From assembly GCA_902464015.1 (NCBI GenBank), contig CABQHM010000016.1:1-58542 (forward strand): 58,542 nt of DNA, in the 5' to 3' direction. The notes beneath the pieces are model-generated. The model was not told the origin of the DNA and did no database searches. It saw nothing but the letters and a program-made list of their open reading frames with translations. This document shows positions 55,882-58,542 of the stretch, piece by piece (position 1 is the first letter of the stretch; each line of letters begins with the position of its first letter). The DNA comes from an uncultured Coriobacteriales bacterium. Lineage in GTDB: Bacteria > Actinomycetota > Coriobacteriia > Coriobacteriales > UMGS124. The translations under genes were made by a program, and so were the position numbers.

Positions 55882-56110
55882 CGTGTATCGCTCCTTTCTC
55901 AGCCGCTGTGCGCCGCATTCGTTCTGTCTGGTGCAGGTAAGTATAGCGTGGTCTTGCCCGGTTTTTTGGTGGTGGCTGTCTTACCTGGCTGCTGCAGTCA
56001 ATTGTCAATGCCTGTCTCTGCATTCCGACAGTAGCTCGTTCTGCATAAATAAACAAAATAGACAAAATAAAAAGCGCTGGTAGATGGGATATGGGCCGAA
56101 TTGCTTGCAT
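55882..56110. promoter_or_regulatory. Promoter region of the DUF3990 cassette
   Basis: The 320-base gap to eno is A/T-rich. Leftward TATACT (55945-55940) about 60 bases before the DUF3990 start is a good -10 box, but the -35 is poor. A short A/T-rich repeat (AAACAAAATAGACAAAATA) lies near 56051. No gene seen. Confidence 0.45.
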
Positions 56111-56150
56111 AAAAACCCGCCCGCAGGTCCTTGTGAGACGTGCGAGCGGG
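56111..56150 (-). terminator. eno terminator
   Basis: Leftward CCCGCTCGCA (56150-56141) pairs with TGCGGGCGGG (56125-56116), one T-G wobble, followed by TTTTT. Confidence 0.85.
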
Positions 56151-56202
56151 CTTGGTCGTACCGGCGAGTCGGGCAGGCGCGGTGGTCGCGCGAGCGAATC
56201 GC

Positions 56203-57495
56203 TTAGCGCTTGATGGAGTAGAAAGCGTCCATGCCGGGGTAGTGGGCGGCAACGCCGAGCTGGTCCTCGATGCGCAGGAGCTGGTTGTACTTGGCGATGC
56301 GGTCGGAGCGGCAGGGGGCGCCGGTCTTGATCTGGCCGGCGTTGACGGCCACGGCGAGGTCGGCGATGAAGCTGTCCTCGGTCTCGCCGGAGCGGTGCGA
56401 CACGACGCAGGCGTAGCGCGACTTCTTGGCGAGCTCCATGGTGTCCATGGCCTCGGTGAGCGTGCCGATCTGGTTCACCTTCACGAGCACGGCGTTGGCG
56501 GTGTCGAGCGAGATGCCCTTGGCCAGGCGCTTCTTGTTGGTGACGAACAGGTCGTCGCCCACGAGCTGCACGCGGCCTCCGATGCGCTTCGTGAGGGCTG
56601 CCCAGCCGTCCCAGTCCTCCTCGGCCATGCCGTCCTCGATGGAGACGATGGGGAACTTCTCCACCAGGTCAGCCCAGTAGTCGACCATCTGGTCGGCCGT
56701 GAGCTCGCGGCCCTCGCCCTTCAGGCAGTACATCTGGCGCTGCGCGTCGTAGAACTCGGTGGAGGCGGGGTCCATGGCGAAGAGAATCTGCTCGCCGGGG
56801 GTGTAGCCGGCCTTCTCGCAGGCGCGCATGATCCACTCGAAAGGCTCGGCGTTGGTCTTGAGGTTGGGGGCAAAGCCGCCCTCGTCGCCCACGCCGCCGC
56901 CCAGGCCGGCCTCATGCAGGACCTTCTTAAGGGTGTGGTAGATCTCGGAGCACCAGCGCAGGCCCTCGGCGAAGGTGGCGGCGCCCACGGGCATGATCAT
57001 GAACTCCTGGAAGTCGACGTTGTTGTCGGCATGCACGCCACCGTTGAGGATGTTCATCATCGGCACGGGCAGGGTGTAGGCGTTGGGGCCGCCCAGGTAG
57101 GCGTACAGCGGCAGGTCCACCGAGTTGGCGGCAGCGCGGGCGCAGGCCATGGAGGCGCCCAGGATGGCGTTGGCGCCCAGGCAGGTCTTGTTCTCGGTGC
57201 CGTCGAGGTCGATGAGCATGGTGTCGATCTCGCGCTGGCAGGTGGCGTCCTGGCCCACGAGGGCGTCGGCGATCTCCTCGTTCACGTGGTCGACTGCGGT
57301 GAGCACGCCCTTGCCCAGGTAGCGGGAGCAGTCGGCGTCGCGCATCTCGCAGGCCTCGAAGGCGCCGGTGGAAGCGCCGCTCGGCACGCAGGCGCGGCCG
57401 AAGGAGCCGTCGTCAAGGGTCACCTCGACCTCGACCGTGGGGTTGCCGCGCGAGTCAAGAATCTCACGGCCGTACACATCGATGATCGTGCTCAC
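56203..57495 (-). CDS. eno: Enolase
   Basis: A 430-residue glycolytic enzyme converting 2-phosphoglycerate to phosphoenolpyruvate. Full family length. Catalytic and Mg-binding regions are clear: Pro-Ser-Gly-Ala-Ser-Thr-Gly (37-43), Met-Asn-Ile-Leu-Asn-Gly-Gly-Val-His-Ala (about 146-155), Gly-Asp-Glu-Gly-Gly-Phe-Ala-Pro (about 200-207), Ser-Ile-Glu-Asp-Gly (about 282) and Ser-His-Arg-Ser-Gly-Glu-Thr-Glu (about 366). It overlaps mazG by four bases and is probably co-transcribed with it. Confidence 0.97.
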   Translation of the reverse strand: MSTIIDVYGREILDSRGNPTVEVEVTLDDGSFGRACVPSGASTGAFEACEMRDADCSRYLGKGVLTAVDHVNEEIADALVGQDATCQREIDTMLIDLDGTENKTCLGANAILGASMACARAAANSVDLPLYAYLGGPNAYTLPVPMMNILNGGVHADNNVDFQEFMIMPVGAATFAEGLRWCSEIYHTLKKVLHEAGLGGGVGDEGGFAPNLKTNAEPFEWIMRACEKAGYTPGEQILFAMDPASTEFYDAQRQMYCLKGEGRELTADQMVDYWADLVEKFPIVSIEDGMAEEDWDGWAALTKRIGGRVQLVGDDLFVTNKKRLAKGISLDTANAVLVKVNQIGTLTEAMDTMELAKKSRYACVVSHRSGETEDSFIADLAVAVNAGQIKTGAPCRSDRIAKYNQLLRIEDQLGVAAHYPGMDAFYSIKR

Positions 57496-58403
57496 AGCTC
57501 AGTCTCCTTCAGTTTGGCTTGGGCCCACAGGGCCTCCTGGTCTTGGCGGGAAACGTCGGCGATGTCGCGGCCCTCGGCCCGGGCCGCCTGCTCCATGTAA
57601 GCCCAGCGCCTGCGGAACTTGGCGCAGCTGGCACGCAGTGCGGTCTCGGCGTCGATGTGCTCGCGACGGGCGACGTTCACCAATGCGAATAGGATATCAC
57701 CGAACTCCATCTCTGCGTCGGCGCTACCGGGAGCGGCCGATTTAAATTCCTCGACTTCGCTTCGCACCTGCTCCCACACACTATCGACACTATCCCAGTC
57801 GAAGCCTGCGGCAACGGCCTTGCGCGAGATCTTTTGCGCCTGCATGAGGGCGGGCAGCTGCACGGGCACGCTGTCGAGCAGGCTCTCGGGTGCCACGCCT
57901 TCGGCTGCGGCCTGCTCCTCGCTCTTCTTGTGCTCGCCGAGCTTGACCTTCTCCCAGATGCCGAGCACGTCGTCGGAGGTCGCGGCGTGCGGGGCGTCTG
58001 CGTCGCCGAACACGTGGGGGTGGCGGCGCACGAGCTTTTCGTTGATGTCGCGGCACACCGCGTCGATGTCGAACTCGCCGTCGTCGGCTGCGATCTGCGA
58101 CTGCAAAACGACCTGCATAAGCACGTCGCCGAGCTCCTCGCGCAGGTGGCGGCAGGACGTGCCCTCGATGGCGTCGACCGCCTCGTAGGCCTCCTCGATC
58201 ATGTTCTTGGCGATGGAGGCGTGGGTCTGCTCGCGGTCCCACGGGCAGCCGTCGGGCTGGCGCAGGCGCCAGATGGTGCGCACGAGCGCGTCAAAGTCGG
58301 GGTGCGTGGTGGGCGCGCCGGGCCTCATGGCATCGGCGGGGTCAAGGTGCGCGGCGGCTGGGACTCCGGGTTCGAGTGCGTCTCTTTGGTCTTGGGCGGT
58401 CAT
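57492..58403 (-). CDS. mazG: MazG nucleoside triphosphate pyrophosphohydrolase
   Basis: A 303-residue house-cleaning enzyme hydrolysing NTPs and possibly ppGpp-like or damaged nucleotides. Two MazG domains: the first has Cys-Pro-Trp-Asp-Arg-Glu-Gln-Thr-His, Glu-Glu-Ala-Tyr-Glu-Ala and Glu-Glu-Leu-Gly-Asp (about 60-95); the second has Val-Glu-Glu-Phe and Glu-Phe-Gly-Asp-Ile-Leu-Phe-Ala (about 225-250). ATG 58403 follows AAAGGA; an upstream start at 58502 is unlikely. The remaining 139 bases to the window end show no gene. Confidence 0.95.
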   Translation of the reverse strand: MTAQDQRDALEPGVPAAAHLDPADAMRPGAPTTHPDFDALVRTIWRLRQPDGCPWDREQTHASIAKNMIEEAYEAVDAIEGTSCRHLREELGDVLMQVVLQSQIAADDGEFDIDAVCRDINEKLVRRHPHVFGDADAPHAATSDDVLGIWEKVKLGEHKKSEEQAAAEGVAPESLLDSVPVQLPALMQAQKISRKAVAAGFDWDSVDSVWEQVRSEVEEFKSAAPGSADAEMEFGDILFALVNVARREHIDAETALRASCAKFRRRWAYMEQAARAEGRDIADVSRQDQEALWAQAKLKETEL

Positions 58404-58542
58404 GGTCGCATCCTTTCTGCCGCCTTCAGGAGCGGCTGCGTCTGGTGGACGGCGCCATTGTAGGCGGTGGAGCGCCTTGAAAGGTCGCGCATGGGCAGGC
58501 ATTCACATGGAGTTTTCTCCAGCTGATGACATTGATGATGGT

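Noticed and set aside
56140..57600. Rightward 486-codon frame opposite enolase
   Set aside because: Exact antisense of eno, with Val/Gly/His-rich composition typical of shadows.
1..58542. tRNA, rRNA, CRISPR arrays and IS elements
   Set aside because: Looked for on both strands; no cloverleaf, rRNA segment, array or transposase was seen.

Overview
The window is high-GC, densely coded bacterial DNA with tightly overlapping genes, frequent GTG/TTG starts and strong Shine-Dalgarno sites. It joins most of a prophage (left edge to about 31.4 kb) to a stretch of chromosome (about 31.6-58.5 kb). A rubrerythrin, a membrane-bound LuxR-type regulator and a clusterless MutY-like enzyme point to an anaerobic, high-GC Gram-positive host. 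My best guess is the actinobacterial class Coriobacteriia (Olsenella/Collinsella/Eggerthella relatives); this is inference, not proof.

Prophage, 1-31.4 kb. The left end lies outside the window. Early genes (DUF3310 protein, tyrosine integrase, SSB, MazG-like protein, several small zinc-finger proteins, a PD-(D/E)XK-like nuclease, an ArpU/RinA-like late regulator) run to 6.6 kb. A small leftward unit (27-aa peptide plus ribbon-helix-helix-like protein) with its own promoter follows. The late operon is a complete HK97-type siphovirus set: HNH nuclease, small and large terminase, portal, protease, capsid, connectors, tail tube, frameshifted tail chaperone, tape measure, tail-tip proteins, BppU-like protein, receptor-binding fibre, holin and endolysin. 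A 49-aa membrane protein with its own terminator sits between chaperone and tape measure like a moron.

Main discovery: the last tail-fibre gene (25992-27554) is the target of a diversity-generating retroelement (DGR). Its 3' end carries a 103-bp variable repeat. Just downstream lies a 103-bp template repeat, then a reverse transcriptase with a YADD active site. Template and variable copies differ at 12 positions and all 12 are adenines in the template; none of the 80 non-adenine positions differ. The phage therefore appears able to rewrite its receptor-binding tip. No Avd-type accessory gene is visible.

Chromosome, 31.6-47.3 kb: rubrerythrin, a MutY-like glycosylase lacking the iron-sulphur cysteines, HAD phosphatase, HemW-like radical SAM protein, TrpR-like YerC protein, homocysteine methyltransferase, MATE pump, galU, M20 dipeptidase, glutamate-cysteine ligase, a serine operon serC-serA-thrH with a possible attenuator before thrH, and corA.

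Accessory island, 47.7-55.9 kb: visibly more A/T-rich. It starts with an 821-aa protein that looks like two membrane LuxR regulators fused in tandem. This is followed by a secreted protein, an anchored protein, two ABC permeases, an ABC ATPase and a Tat-signal protein in one operon. A leftward DUF3990 / small protein / DUF3791 cassette and an ATPase remnant follow. The window ends in housekeeping genes eno and mazG.
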